Positions 55,278 to 64,000 of a stretch of 64,000 bases of DNA are shown one piece after another. The stretch is from Asterochloris sp. CNOR1. Lineage: Eukaryota > Chlorophyta > Trebouxiophyceae > Trebouxiales > Trebouxiaceae. The stretch's first letter is position 1, and each line of letters starts with the position of its first letter. The stretch lies in the NCBI GenBank assembly GCA_963969365.1, contig OZ017755.1:1984001-2048000 (forward strand), given 5' to 3'. Under the pieces are notes generated by a model that was given only the letters and a program-made list of their open reading frames with translations, ran no database searches and was not told where the DNA came from. A program made the position numbers and the translations under genes.

Positions 55278-58200
55278 ATGGCGTCCGCAGTGTTCTTAAA
55301 GCCGTACAGATTCATTCTGGTGTCAGATCTGGACTGGACCATGGTGAGCGCCATCTGCCGTGATGCCACACATTGATGCAATGCAGGGCTGAGCCGCCTG
55401 ACAGCAATGTGCGTGTCCCAGACTGGCAACACAATCAGCACCATTGGTAGCTGACTGGCGTGCAGATGTTTACTCTGCAGAAAACCTCGTTCCAGTCAGC
55501 GTCTGTTTGATGCTCCAGGTGGACCATGACGACAAGCAGAATGCAGCCCTGAATGCCTTCAATGAGCTGTGGAAGAGCAAGTTTGCAGAGGACTCGCTGC
55601 TGGTGTTCTCGACTGGCCGGTCCCTGGCGCTCTACAATGAGCTGCGGGTGTGTAGCAAGTTCTCATCTGTCCGTCTGATCAGTGGCCTGCTCTGCCATGT
55701 CAGGCTCCAGAGGTGCCCCTGCACTGCTGCAGCATGTGTGCAAACTGGCATTGACTGCCGTGCATACATTGCAGAAAGAGGTGCCCCTTGGCATGCCAGA
55801 CGTGCTGGTGTGCTCAGTAGGCACAGAGATCTTCTTCGAAAAATCTGGGGACGGCGGCAGGGACCCAGAGCCAGACAAGAAGTGGATTGGGGAGCTTGAT
55901 CACGACTGGGATCGTGCAGCAGTCGAGGAGGCTGCAGCTAGCTTCAATGAGCTCAAGCCCCAGGTGATCAGGCTTTCTGTATACAAACGGGCTTGCAAGC
56001 GCTTGATCAATCAACTGTGCACCGGGTGAGGAGGCTGCCGCCAACTTCAGTGAACTGATGAATGGGCCCTCTTACACACGAAGCTTGGAAATCTTGTTCA
56101 CAGCTTCGATCGCACAGCAGGGGAGGAGGCTGCAGCCAGCCTCAAGAGCCTGATTGGTAATCAAGCCAAACTCAGTCTTGCAAGCACGCTGACGCAGACC
56201 AGCAGTGGTGTGACCAGTACGGTCTGCATGCTTCCAGTAATGCACCTGGCTTGCACACTTGAGGTTTCTCCCCAACATCCTGCAGCCATGTGACCATGCT
56301 GCTGGGTGCGGGCAGCAGCAAGGAGTTCATAACGTTCAGGCTCTGCCTGGCAGCTGGCTGCATGGCACATTCAGGAGACCTGGCCTCTGCCGCCATGTAG
56401 GACAGGAGCAAGCCCACATGCCTGCCTTCAGAAGTATATCGTCAAGCGTATGTGTACTGCTTTGCATGGGAACTGTGCTACTGTGCAGGGCAACAGCAGG
56501 ACCCCTCCTCCTCAAACATTGCGCTGCCTGCCTTGCATGGGGCCATGCTGCTGTGCAGAACGACTGCAAGTATCTTGCCCAGGGTCTCTTCATGTCAATG
56601 TTGCTTCACCACTCTGCCAGGCGCTGCCTTGGTGTAGCTGCATGCAGGCTCGTCCGCAGCATTCTGACGGGCATGACCTGGCCCCTGCTGCTGTGCAGGG
56701 CGAGAGCGAGCAGCGGCCACACAAGCTCAGCTTCCATGTCAGCGTGAAGGGCTCTGCCGCAGAGCAGCTGGTGGAGCAATTACATAACAAGATCCAGGCT
56801 GCAGGTGGGCGCTGAGTCGACAGCATGTGGCAGGGCCTGGTGGCTCAAGAGGCGATTGGCCACAGCTAGAGGGGGCCGCAGGGTTGCGCCCTGCTTGAAT
56901 CATGGGCAGGAGCTGCAAGGAAAGGTTCAGGCCCTGTTGGCAGTGTGTCTGGGCTGCAAGAGGGAAATGGTGTTTCATCAGCATGCCCTGGCAAGGCTGG
57001 CTATGCCAGTGACGGCAAGCTCCAAGTGGGCACTGGCTGCATCTGAATGTTGTGATGAGGCGTGGTGCCTACTGCACATGTGACCGACATGGTGTGTTGC
57101 CTGCGCAAAATGGGTTAACAGATTGTTGGCTTGCCCGTTCTCAGTCATACCGTGATGAGGTGAAACACAGCCTACGCCTGAGCGGTGGCTGGAGCTGCTG
57201 CAGGTGGCCAGTGGTTCTCTTGCCTGGTTTGGAAGAAGCATGTGTCAGAGAATCCATTTATTCAGTCTGTGGCCATTCACCAGCCAGCATGGCCAGCAGG
57301 CCAAGCACTGCCCGACCAGTGCAAGCTGTGCAGTACAGCGCTGCTGGCAGGCATGACTGGCTGTCTTGAGGTCCACATTCAGTGAGGGGCTCAAGATGCA
57401 GGCTGCACACGACTGTGTGCAGTTTTTCGTAGTGTACTGGCGGAGCAGTGCCACAGAGACCCAATCTGCACTTAGGCTGACCGTGCCCTCAGAACATGTG
57501 TGCTTGACTAGCAGGGGTTTCTGCCAAGGTCATCTACAGCGGGGGAGCAGACCTGGACATCCTTCCGCAGCAGGCCAGCAAGGGCAAAGCGCTAGAGTTC
57601 CTGCTGAAAGAGGTGAGTTGCTGGGTCTGTCAAGCAGGTGCTGCTTGACAGCACTGCTGCTGCTTTGAGGCATACTAAGGCAACAGTCGAAGGCATCTCA
57701 GCATGAATCTTGGGCCCTGCCCATAGCTAACCAGTCCTGGCGACTCAGCCAGATCTCAGCCTGTGCGCTTAGTCGAGTGGGTGTATGATCCCATTGCAGG
57801 TCTGCAAGTCTGCATATATGTTGCAGCTACCATGACTGTGCTGCAGCACCTGGTCAAGCTATCTGTGACCATGCCTGAGCGTGCTGACATTCCTCAGAGG
57901 GGGACTCTGCTGGTGGATTCCAAGCTCCAGCTGTCCTGGAAAGTCACTCAGGCTGAGGTGCGCCATGCAGATAAAGGCGGCTGTTGGCGCACCCAAGGAT
58001 GGTGTCCTGGTCAATGGGGACTCTGGAAACGACATTGAGCTCTTTGCCGTCCCGGGCGTCAGGGGCTGCATGGTGTCCAATGCGCACCCCGAGCTCAAAA
58101 AGTGGTATGACGCCCACAAGTCACCCAACCTCTACAAGGTGCACTGCGTCCATGACATCTTGACTCTCAGCCTGACATGGTTGTGGTGACCTGAGACTTG

Positions 58201-58496
58201 CGCTGGCCGTATAAGGTGCACAGGGGTGCCAGCTGCGCAATGATGTTGGGTGCTGCCATAGCCTTTGATCTGGACCTCAGATGTCTGTGCTGTCTGGAGG
58301 AGCTGCCATGCCGGCCCCTTTGCCTTGCATGCGGTGGCTTCGTGTCTGTGCTTCCCTGTGGGAGAGGTGTCAGCTCAGCATGATGATTTAGTTGCATTTT
58401 CAAGCTTGTGTGCCTGCATGCCTGCAGGCTTCCAGACGATGTGCAGGCGGCATTGTAGAGGCCCTCTATAACTTCAAGCTGGTCCCTGATGGCTGA
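55278..58496 (+). CDS. SPP: Sucrose-phosphate phosphatase, catalytic domain only
   Basis: HAD-superfamily phosphatase that removes phosphate from sucrose-6-phosphate, the last step of sucrose synthesis in the cytosol. Seven exons keep frame: 55278-55343, 55519-55647, 55775-55963, 56699-56804, 57515-57612, 57971-58138 and 58428-58496, giving 274 residues. Motifs: VSDLDWTMVDHDD with the DxDxT nucleophile at residues 17-21, LLVFSTGRSL, SVGTEIFF, QRPHKLSFHV, KVIYSGGADLDILPQ, GKALEFLLKE and NGDSGNDIELF. It ends at CAGGIVEALYNFKL. Land-plant enzymes carry an extra C-terminal domain of about 150 residues that is absent here, as in cyanobacterial enzymes. All catalytic motifs are present. Confidence 0.93.
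55902..56157 (+). repeat. Three copies of an SPP exon 3' end (two decayed)
   Basis: Exon 55775-55963 ends with GAGGAGGCTGCAGCTAGCTTC then AATGAGCTCAAG. Copies follow in the intron near 56025 (GAGGAGGCTGCCGCCAACTTC) and near 56101 (TTCGATCGCACAGCAGGGG then GAGGAGGCTGCAGCC). The second copy covers more upstream exon sequence. Spacing is about 95 and 90 bases. Confidence 0.87.
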
Positions 58497-58721
58497 TTAG
58501 ATGGTTAGCAGCCAGAGTGAACGAATTGAATGCATGGAACATCATCTCTCATTTCTATGACAGCATTCAGACAGCAACATCTGCTGCAGCAATGCTCAGC
58601 ACTGCTCACTCAGCATGCTCTTGGCACCTCTAAGTGACCCAGGACAATGGCAGCCTTGACATAAACTGTTCACTATGTTAGCAGTCTTCAGTGTCAGCAG
58701 AGGGCAGTGGCCAGCAGCCAC
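58497..58721. other. Convergent gap between SPP and the hexosaminidase gene
   Basis: 225 bases between two stop codons facing each other. Contains only 3' UTR sequence as far as I can see. No gene or clear terminator. Confidence 0.5.
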
Positions 58722-61700
58722 TCAGAACAGGTGCCCATCCTGAGGACAGAATCCGGGGCCCAGAGGCTCAGCGTTGATGCCTCTCGCTAGCATCCTGCAT
58801 CTGTGTTGTTTGAGGCGGTGCTCCGCATCCACTGGATCCCTGCATTTGCGAGAGGCAGGAACCAGCTGGCTGGTGCGCAACAAACTGCATGCAGCACATC
58901 CAGTGCTGTACATATCCAGTCCATTGCTGCAGCTGGGTCCTGCATCCCCCAGAGACAGGAAGCTGCTGCCTGGCAGGCCTGCACGACCAGCCAGGCAGCA
59001 GATGCAGTGCTGTCACTTCACTCAGCTGCTGCGCAGAGACGACAGCAGACATGCCCAGGCACTGCTGGGTGGCTCATCAACGTAGCACACAGGCTGGCGG
59101 CACTTCGACAGACGCGTCTGATCACTGGCGCTTGAGCCGGGAGCAACATGTGCAGAGGCCTTTCATGCATCATAAGCAGGTCACCTGACAGATGCATCTG
59201 ACCACAGCCGCTCTGCTATGGCAGCTGCGCGTGGCCAAGTGCGTGCAATGCTGTTGGTGGCGTCCACCTTCTCCCCCCACATGCAGGCCTCACCCCCAAT
59301 CACCAGATCGTGCTGGTAGCGGGTGCCCTGCAATGATCATGCAATCTTAGCACAGTGCGCAGCTCATCACATCAGAAGCACCAGAGCTAGTGTAGTGTCC
59401 TCCTGCTTGATCCTGGCCTGCAGCACGACCCTTTTGGGACCATCACACAACTGCCAGCTCCGTAATAGCTCAATTTTCTGGACAGCAACCAGATGAGTGA
59501 CAATTCACCCCACCTTCCAGGCTAAGGGCTCCACGTTGTAGTAGGTCAGCCAGTCTGACCCATCAAACACCCCCAGGTTGAGGTACCACGGCGATGAGAG
59601 CAGTGCACGGTAGCCCTGCACATGTCCACAGGCTGTGCGGGTAAGCCACGCCATAGCTGGGCAGAGTAGGGGTTGCCTGAGTTCAGGCATCAGGTGGCAA
59701 GTGCGTTTTGAGCAATCAACTTGCACAGGTGAGTGCAACAGGTCACAGCTGGTTGATGTGAAAGCTGGCACTTGAGGTCCATGCAATATGTGACTGCTGA
59801 TACATGGAGCAGCAGGCCTTCTGCACCAAGCAGGCCCCCACAGCTCAGACAGAGCCTACCTGCTCCGTGACTTTGTGTAGCTCCCCAAACCACGAGGGGT
59901 CCTCATCGCCATTAGGAGGCGCCCCTTGGCAGCCAGTGCTCAGCTGGCAAGGGCCGGCTCCAGATGTGCGCAACTGTGCAGCACTGCTGCGTGGCTGCTG
60001 CTGGCGGGCTGGTGCTACTTTCGCCTTGACATGTGGTAGATTGTGCAATCTGCGGATGCTTGCCAGGCTTTCTGGCTTGGAGGCAGCAGCGGCAGCAACA
60101 TGGCTCCTCAGGCTGAGGGGATTGGTTTGAACAGGCTGCCCTGATGGCTTGGAAGCAACAGATGCTGCAGGGCCAGACCGTGCATCTGCTGGCCACCACT
60201 TCCAGACGTGAATCACGGTGTCTGCTGCGAGCTCGACGCCGTTGTCAATCAGCTCCTGCAGGCAGCACAGCATGCAGTGGCCTGGTCCTGCTCAGACAGG
60301 CAGGTGCCCAAGTTGCTGAGTGCAGCAAGTAGTGCTGCCATGCAGGTGACCTTGTGTTTTCCCAAAATACCTCGCACACTGTGCAAGTGCATGCTGCAGG
60401 GCTACAGGCATGACCGCAGCAGTGTAGCATCCTCACAGGTCATGCTGTACCACCTGGATGCTTAGGCTGGCGGGGCCCCAGGTAGGTTGGACTGCACAAG
60501 GTGCGCATCTGATGCTTTCTGCTTGCAGCTGCGATTCGACCACACCTGGGCTGGTTCTGGCTCCCAATCAGCAGCATTCCTTGCCTGCCATGAGATGACA
60601 GGATGCCCTGCCAGGCTGGTCATGTCAAAATTGTGGCTGAACTGCTTCCCAGTTGAGGGCAACCCCACGGCAACCTCTGGTCCGGCCAGCCCAGAAAAGT
60701 CAGCAGCCAACAAGCAACTCAACTGGCCTGCACAGGACTGCTGGGGTCATCCACACAGCCCAGCCCTGCATAGGGCAGTCTCTGCCGGTCTGCTTGCCTG
60801 CCACACAATGTAGGAGCGCCCTGCCAGGCTGGCCAGCTTGACCACTCTGGCTTCAAAGTACCCCTCCAGCGCAGCCATGGAAGCTATGTGGCTGGCCTTC
60901 ATCCAGTCCTGGACCTCTGGGTTGCTCTGCAGGTGATGAGGGTGTGCGTCAGGGAAGTATCAAGCATCGGCAGCCAGAGTGCCATCAGAGGCACCAGATG
61001 CCTCCAGCCCTGTATGTCTGACTTGCTCTGCAGAAGGAGCGGCAGAGCCAGTTCTTCAAGCCAGGGGGTTCCGCCCTGTCAGGCTGTCAAGAAGCGACAC
61101 CTGCCCTCAGGGCTCCAGCAGCAGTGTGTCAACACCTGGTGCATAATCCAAGTGGGCTGTCTACCTGCAGCAGCCCTATGCAGGCCAGTACATGCATGAT
61201 GCCTGATTGTGGCAGCCTACCAGGCCGCTGGTCAAGCAGCAATTGGTTGCCCACCAGCTATGCCAGCTTTTGGTAAGGCATGGTCCAGCAGGTTCCATTC
61301 ATCAGCTCAGCAAAGTGCAGCATTGACTAGCGAAAGCCATGGATTGACACGGCAGTGTTGAAGCTGTCCCTGCCAGCAGCTGAACAGGTCTGCGCTCATG
61401 CAGGCTTGTTCCTCCCAACAGTCTGCAGCGAGGGCAACGCACTGCCGACCAGCTGCAGACCACAGGCCTGTGCTGCTCATTCATCCCTGCACCGCCATTG
61501 CTCTCACAGTTCAGCAGTCGGGAGGGACCCCCCAATTGCTTTCCAAGGTGCACCGCCATTGCTCTCTCAAATCCCACTCGACATCCTTGGGGGAGATTTT
61601 TCAACATTTCGCCCAGGTGCACACAGGTGTCAGGGAACACCTACTAGCCCTGCCACAGCACAGACTTGATGCCCCTCTTACCTCCCAGCAGTCAAATGGC

Positions 61701-63671
61701 ACCTCATCGCCCCCCAGGTGAACATAAGTATCGGGGAACACCTGGGCTGCCTCCCGCAGCAGTCGCCACAGGAATGTGTATGTCTCGTTGCGGGCAGGGT
61801 TCAGGGGCCCCAGGGCGCCGGTCTTTTGGCCATCCTGGCTGTAGCACTCCGTCAAGACCTCAGGGTAGCCCTTACCCCAGGAGGCTGTGTGTCCTGCAGT
61901 GCACGATTGTTGGTCCAATGGGTAGCTGGATTCTGTATCCCCTGCGATGCACGGCTTCCAGCTTGACAGGCAGCATGGTGCCACAGCCCTCCATCAATAC
62001 CTCAGGGAACCCCTGGCCCCAGGCGACTGTGTGCCACTGCAGTGCATGGATCTTCATTTGGCAAACAGCAATGGCACACAGATAGAACCCCAACTCCACC
62101 TTTCCCCTGGACGTGGTGTCCTTGCAGCAAGTCAGCATCACGATTATTGAGCAACCAGTCAGCACACAGAGCGCAGGACACACCGGATGTGTGGCTGGTC
62201 CATTTGTGTGCAGGACATGCAGAGTCAAGGCTTGGGCAACATCCCTGACGGGTGCTTGGGACCGCTGTGGCTGCCGTGCCGTACTTGAATCAAGACAAGC
62301 GCTTGCTGCGCCTGCCAGTCAACAGCAACATGGGGAGTGGAGGCACATGCTGCCTGAACATGTCCGACCAGATGCTCACCTGGGGTGTCAAACTCTGGGA
62401 TGACACGAATTCCTCGAGCCTTAGCATAAGCAATGACCTCCTGCACCTGCAGCCACAGGACCCAGGCGCTCAGCAGCGGCTGCTCTGCCCATGGAGGATG
62501 AGAGGCACCGTCTGCTTGCCGCATCAGGCCAACGCAAGCTCCATCAGTGCAGCACCGCCCTAAGCACTGCCCTCCTGCATAGCAAGTCCTGCACTGACTT
62601 GCTGTGCTTTGTGCACCTGCAGCAGCTCTAGCACTGACCTGCGTGGGCGTATACACCAGATCTGGGGAGAAGGCCCCGTACTCAGACAGGGCCGGCAGCT
62701 CCTTGCTGACATAGGGGAAGCCCTGGTCATCCACTATATGCCAGTGCAGGACATTGAACTTGACTCCAGCCATGGCGTCCAGGTGCTTCTGCATGACCGA
62801 TGGTAGAGAGCATTGGTCCAGCTGAGTGGGTGTTTGGGTGTCAACATTCTGGGCACGGGGCTTTGTGGGGCAAACCCACAGCATGCATCTCAGGGGAGAG
62901 GAACAGCTGCAGCATGCAAAGTAAGCTTCAGCTATGCGGCCTCCACTATGCCCCAGGAATCACAGCAACAGTGGGCCAGTCTGGCCTGACATGGTACCTG
63001 AGACGGTGAGCCTCTGGCCACCAATGCTGTCACCTTGCAGCAGCTACTGCAAGCAGCAGCTGTTGCAATACAAGCACTAGGTGCCCAGGGCAGGAGCAGC
63101 CTCACCTTGCCCCATGGGCAGGGATGGGCACTGCACCCTGCCCACAGCTACCTCACTTCAATGATGTACAGAGGGGGGCAGTGGGGTCCAGTGTTCAGCA
63201 GCCACTGATGCAGCGTCTGGCCAAACACAAGCACACTCTGTGTTGTGCCTGCAGCGGCGCCTCAACGATCGGCAGAGGCAAGAGCTGGCAGCCTCATGCA
63301 GTGGCACATTCCAGGGTGCTTGCAGCGCAGCTTGATGAGGGCCAGGCCTTGGTCTGGCTAGCAGTGGTGCCTGGTCTCCAGCAGCCCCTGACGCTACGGC
63401 GTAGCATGGACAAACGCACCACACTGGCAATTGCAGCGTTTCCCCTGCAGCTGCCGCACCTTGATGATTGGCAGTGGCAAGTAATGGCGCCCTGTGTCCA
63501 GCAGCAGGCCCCTGTGCCGGAAGCGCGGCGCATCTGAGATGGCTGTTGCGTGGACCGTGAAAAGCGTCTGAGTTTTCCTTTTTTTGTGATGCTTCTTGTG
63601 GTGCTTTTTGTGATGTTTCTTGTGGTGCTTCCTGTGGCGATGCTTGGAAATAATTTGATCCTCGCCAGGGC
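58722..63671 (-). CDS. GH20 beta-N-acetylhexosaminidase (5' end not identified)
   Basis: Glycoside hydrolase family 20, releasing terminal N-acetylhexosamine from glycans, usually in vacuole or lysosome or secreted. Exons in transcript order with agreeing phases: 63671-63460, 62788-62639, 62446-62380, 61893-61682, 60926-60798, 60255-59860, 59615-59514, 59327-59185, 58839-58722. Motifs: [61 protein letters not shown] with the catalytic Asp-Glu, [29 protein letters not shown] and [13 protein letters not shown] at the end. Two oddities: a His/Lys run ([17 protein letters not shown]) just before the barrel, and an Ala/Pro-rich insert of about 80 residues in exon 60255-59860. The intron after 60798 uses GCAAGC as donor. 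The N-terminal exons, with any signal peptide, should lie at 63700-64000 or beyond the edge. Confidence 0.9.
58925..59200 (-). repeat. Copies of the last splice junction of the hexosaminidase gene
   Basis: The last acceptor context (plus strand GGATCCCTGCATTTGCGAG then AGGCAGGAACCAGCTGG near 58834-58872) is echoed at about 58935-58978 (GGGTCCTGCATCCCCCAGAG then ACAGGAAGCTGCTGCCTGG). The preceding exon end (GACAGATGCATCTGACCAC, about 59187) is echoed at about 59108 (GACAGACGCGTCTGATCAC). Both edges flanking this intron have a partner inside it. Confidence 0.75.
60580..60640 (-). repeat. Copy of the exon 3' end with GC donor
   Basis: Exon 60926-60798 ends [13 protein letters not shown] followed by GCAAGC. 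About 190 bases downstream in transcript terms the intron reads [13 protein letters not shown] followed by GCAAGG. On the plus strand both share CTTGCCTGCCA and CCCTGCCAGGCTGG. The copied block includes the non-standard donor. Confidence 0.87.
61595..62045 (-). repeat. Copies of both edges of the GGDEV exon in flanking introns
   Basis: Exon 61893-61682 begins [18 protein letters not shown]. About 150 bases upstream (62040-61975) the intron reads [18 protein letters not shown] behind a CTGCAG acceptor. The exon end reads [15 protein letters not shown]; the next intron (about 61655-61595) holds VPDTCVHLG. So each edge of the same exon has been copied outward into the adjacent intron. Confidence 0.88.
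63150..63535 (-). repeat. Three copies of the [10 protein letters not shown] exon end (two decayed)
   Basis: The exon end at about 63528-63460 (plus strand CTTGATGATTGGCAGTGGCA through GTCCAGCAGCAGGCCC) is matched by blocks at about 63331-63400 (CTTGATGAGGGCCAGGCC through CTCCAGCAGCCC) and about 63157-63215 (CTTCAATGATGTACAGAGG through TTCAGCAGCC). Spacing is about 130 and 170 bases. Neither copy keeps the reading frame. Confidence 0.82.
63587..63650 (-). repeat. His/Lys-coding 24-base repeat within the hexosaminidase exon
   Basis: On the minus strand, 12-base units alternating CACCACAAGAAG and CATCACAAAAAG are repeated, encoding HHKK four times after HRHRK. The repeat keeps frame with the conserved sequence [13 protein letters not shown], so it is probably translated as a basic metal-binding-like insert between the N-terminal domain and the barrel. 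Confidence 0.85.
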
Positions 63672-64000
63672 CTGCACTGCACAGGCTACAAGGAGTGGAC
63701 GACTGCAGACGGACCAGTGCCTGAAGAGATGCAGCCTACATGCAAGAATGGCCCCTTCATGCTGAGCACATGCCTGGCCAGTGTGTGGGCAACTACTTTG
63801 GCGAGGCATTTGCAGTGCAGGGCACATGCATCCATCTCATGCAGCGCCCTATGCGGCAGGCAGCCCCCAACAGATGGGTTTCGAATGGCCATGGTTCTCC
63901 TTACAATGAAGCCCCAAGAGTGTCACCATGCAGCATGGCGCGCCCTGACGGTCCTCAGCAGGGTGCTAGATCACACAAGATGTACAGCGTGCAGACTGCA
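63672..64000. other. Right edge, unassigned sequence upstream of the hexosaminidase exons
   Basis: About 330 bases that should contain an intron and perhaps an earlier exon of the GH20 gene. The minus strand has an ATG-led frame near 63892-63686, but it lacks the usual N-terminal hexosaminidase motifs. I cannot place a start codon or signal peptide. Confidence 0.35.

Overview
The window looks like nuclear DNA of a GC-rich unicellular green alga, probably a chlorophyte and possibly a trebouxiophyte. I base this on dense, intron-rich protein genes with acceptors that almost always read TGCAG, a plant-type activation loop in a MAP kinase kinase, a plant-like POT1, a sucrose-phosphate phosphatase, and a flagellar central-pair protein. 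There is no bacterial-style operon structure. I see no convincing tRNA, rRNA or CRISPR array. About 100 introns are needed to join the exons, so most uninterrupted reading frames here are exon fragments or shadows. I built the gene models by hand from conserved motifs, splice signals and intron phase. Only one splice form is proposed per gene.

Layout: 1-3112 (+) MAPKK-like kinase, 5' partial; 3390-21197 (+) CPC1/SPEF2, about 35 exons, with an unrelated CpG-richer segment at about 17.5-18.25 kb inside one intron; 21578-29440 (-) 5'-nucleotidase-family metallophosphoesterase; 30211-32711 (+) MAM33/p32 mitochondrial matrix protein; 33422-39537 (+) POT1, 13 exons in one consistent phase; 39660-about 47100 (-) acidic nuclear-type DUF4211/CCDC82-like protein; 47658-50146 (+) JMJD5/KDM8-type JmjC protein; 50194-51331 (-) AIG1/FAR-17a membrane protein; 52926-54868 (-) TIM21; 55278-58496 (+) sucrose-phosphate phosphatase; 58722-beyond 63671 (-) GH20 beta-N-acetylhexosaminidase, probably continuing past the right edge. 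The genes are unrelated housekeeping, mitochondrial, telomere and motility functions placed as ordinary neighbours. I infer no joint pathway.

The most unusual property is in the introns. In nearly every gene the introns hold decayed copies of the neighbouring exon edge together with its splice site, often in regular series: 5 copies about 165-180 bp apart in the 5'-nucleotidase, 4 copies about 94 bp apart in POT1, 3 copies in the GH20 gene, a 25-bp array ending at a MAM33 acceptor, and many more. These 'ghost exons' suggest that introns here grow by local tandem duplication across exon-intron borders, leaving many decoy or alternative splice sites. At least seven introns also need a GC-AG donor, usually GCAAGC, to keep the reading frame.

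Limits: no alignments, transcripts or database searches were available. Family calls rest on recognised motifs. Terminal exons of the kinase, the 5'-nucleotidase, the DUF4211 protein and the GH20 enzyme are incomplete or uncertain.
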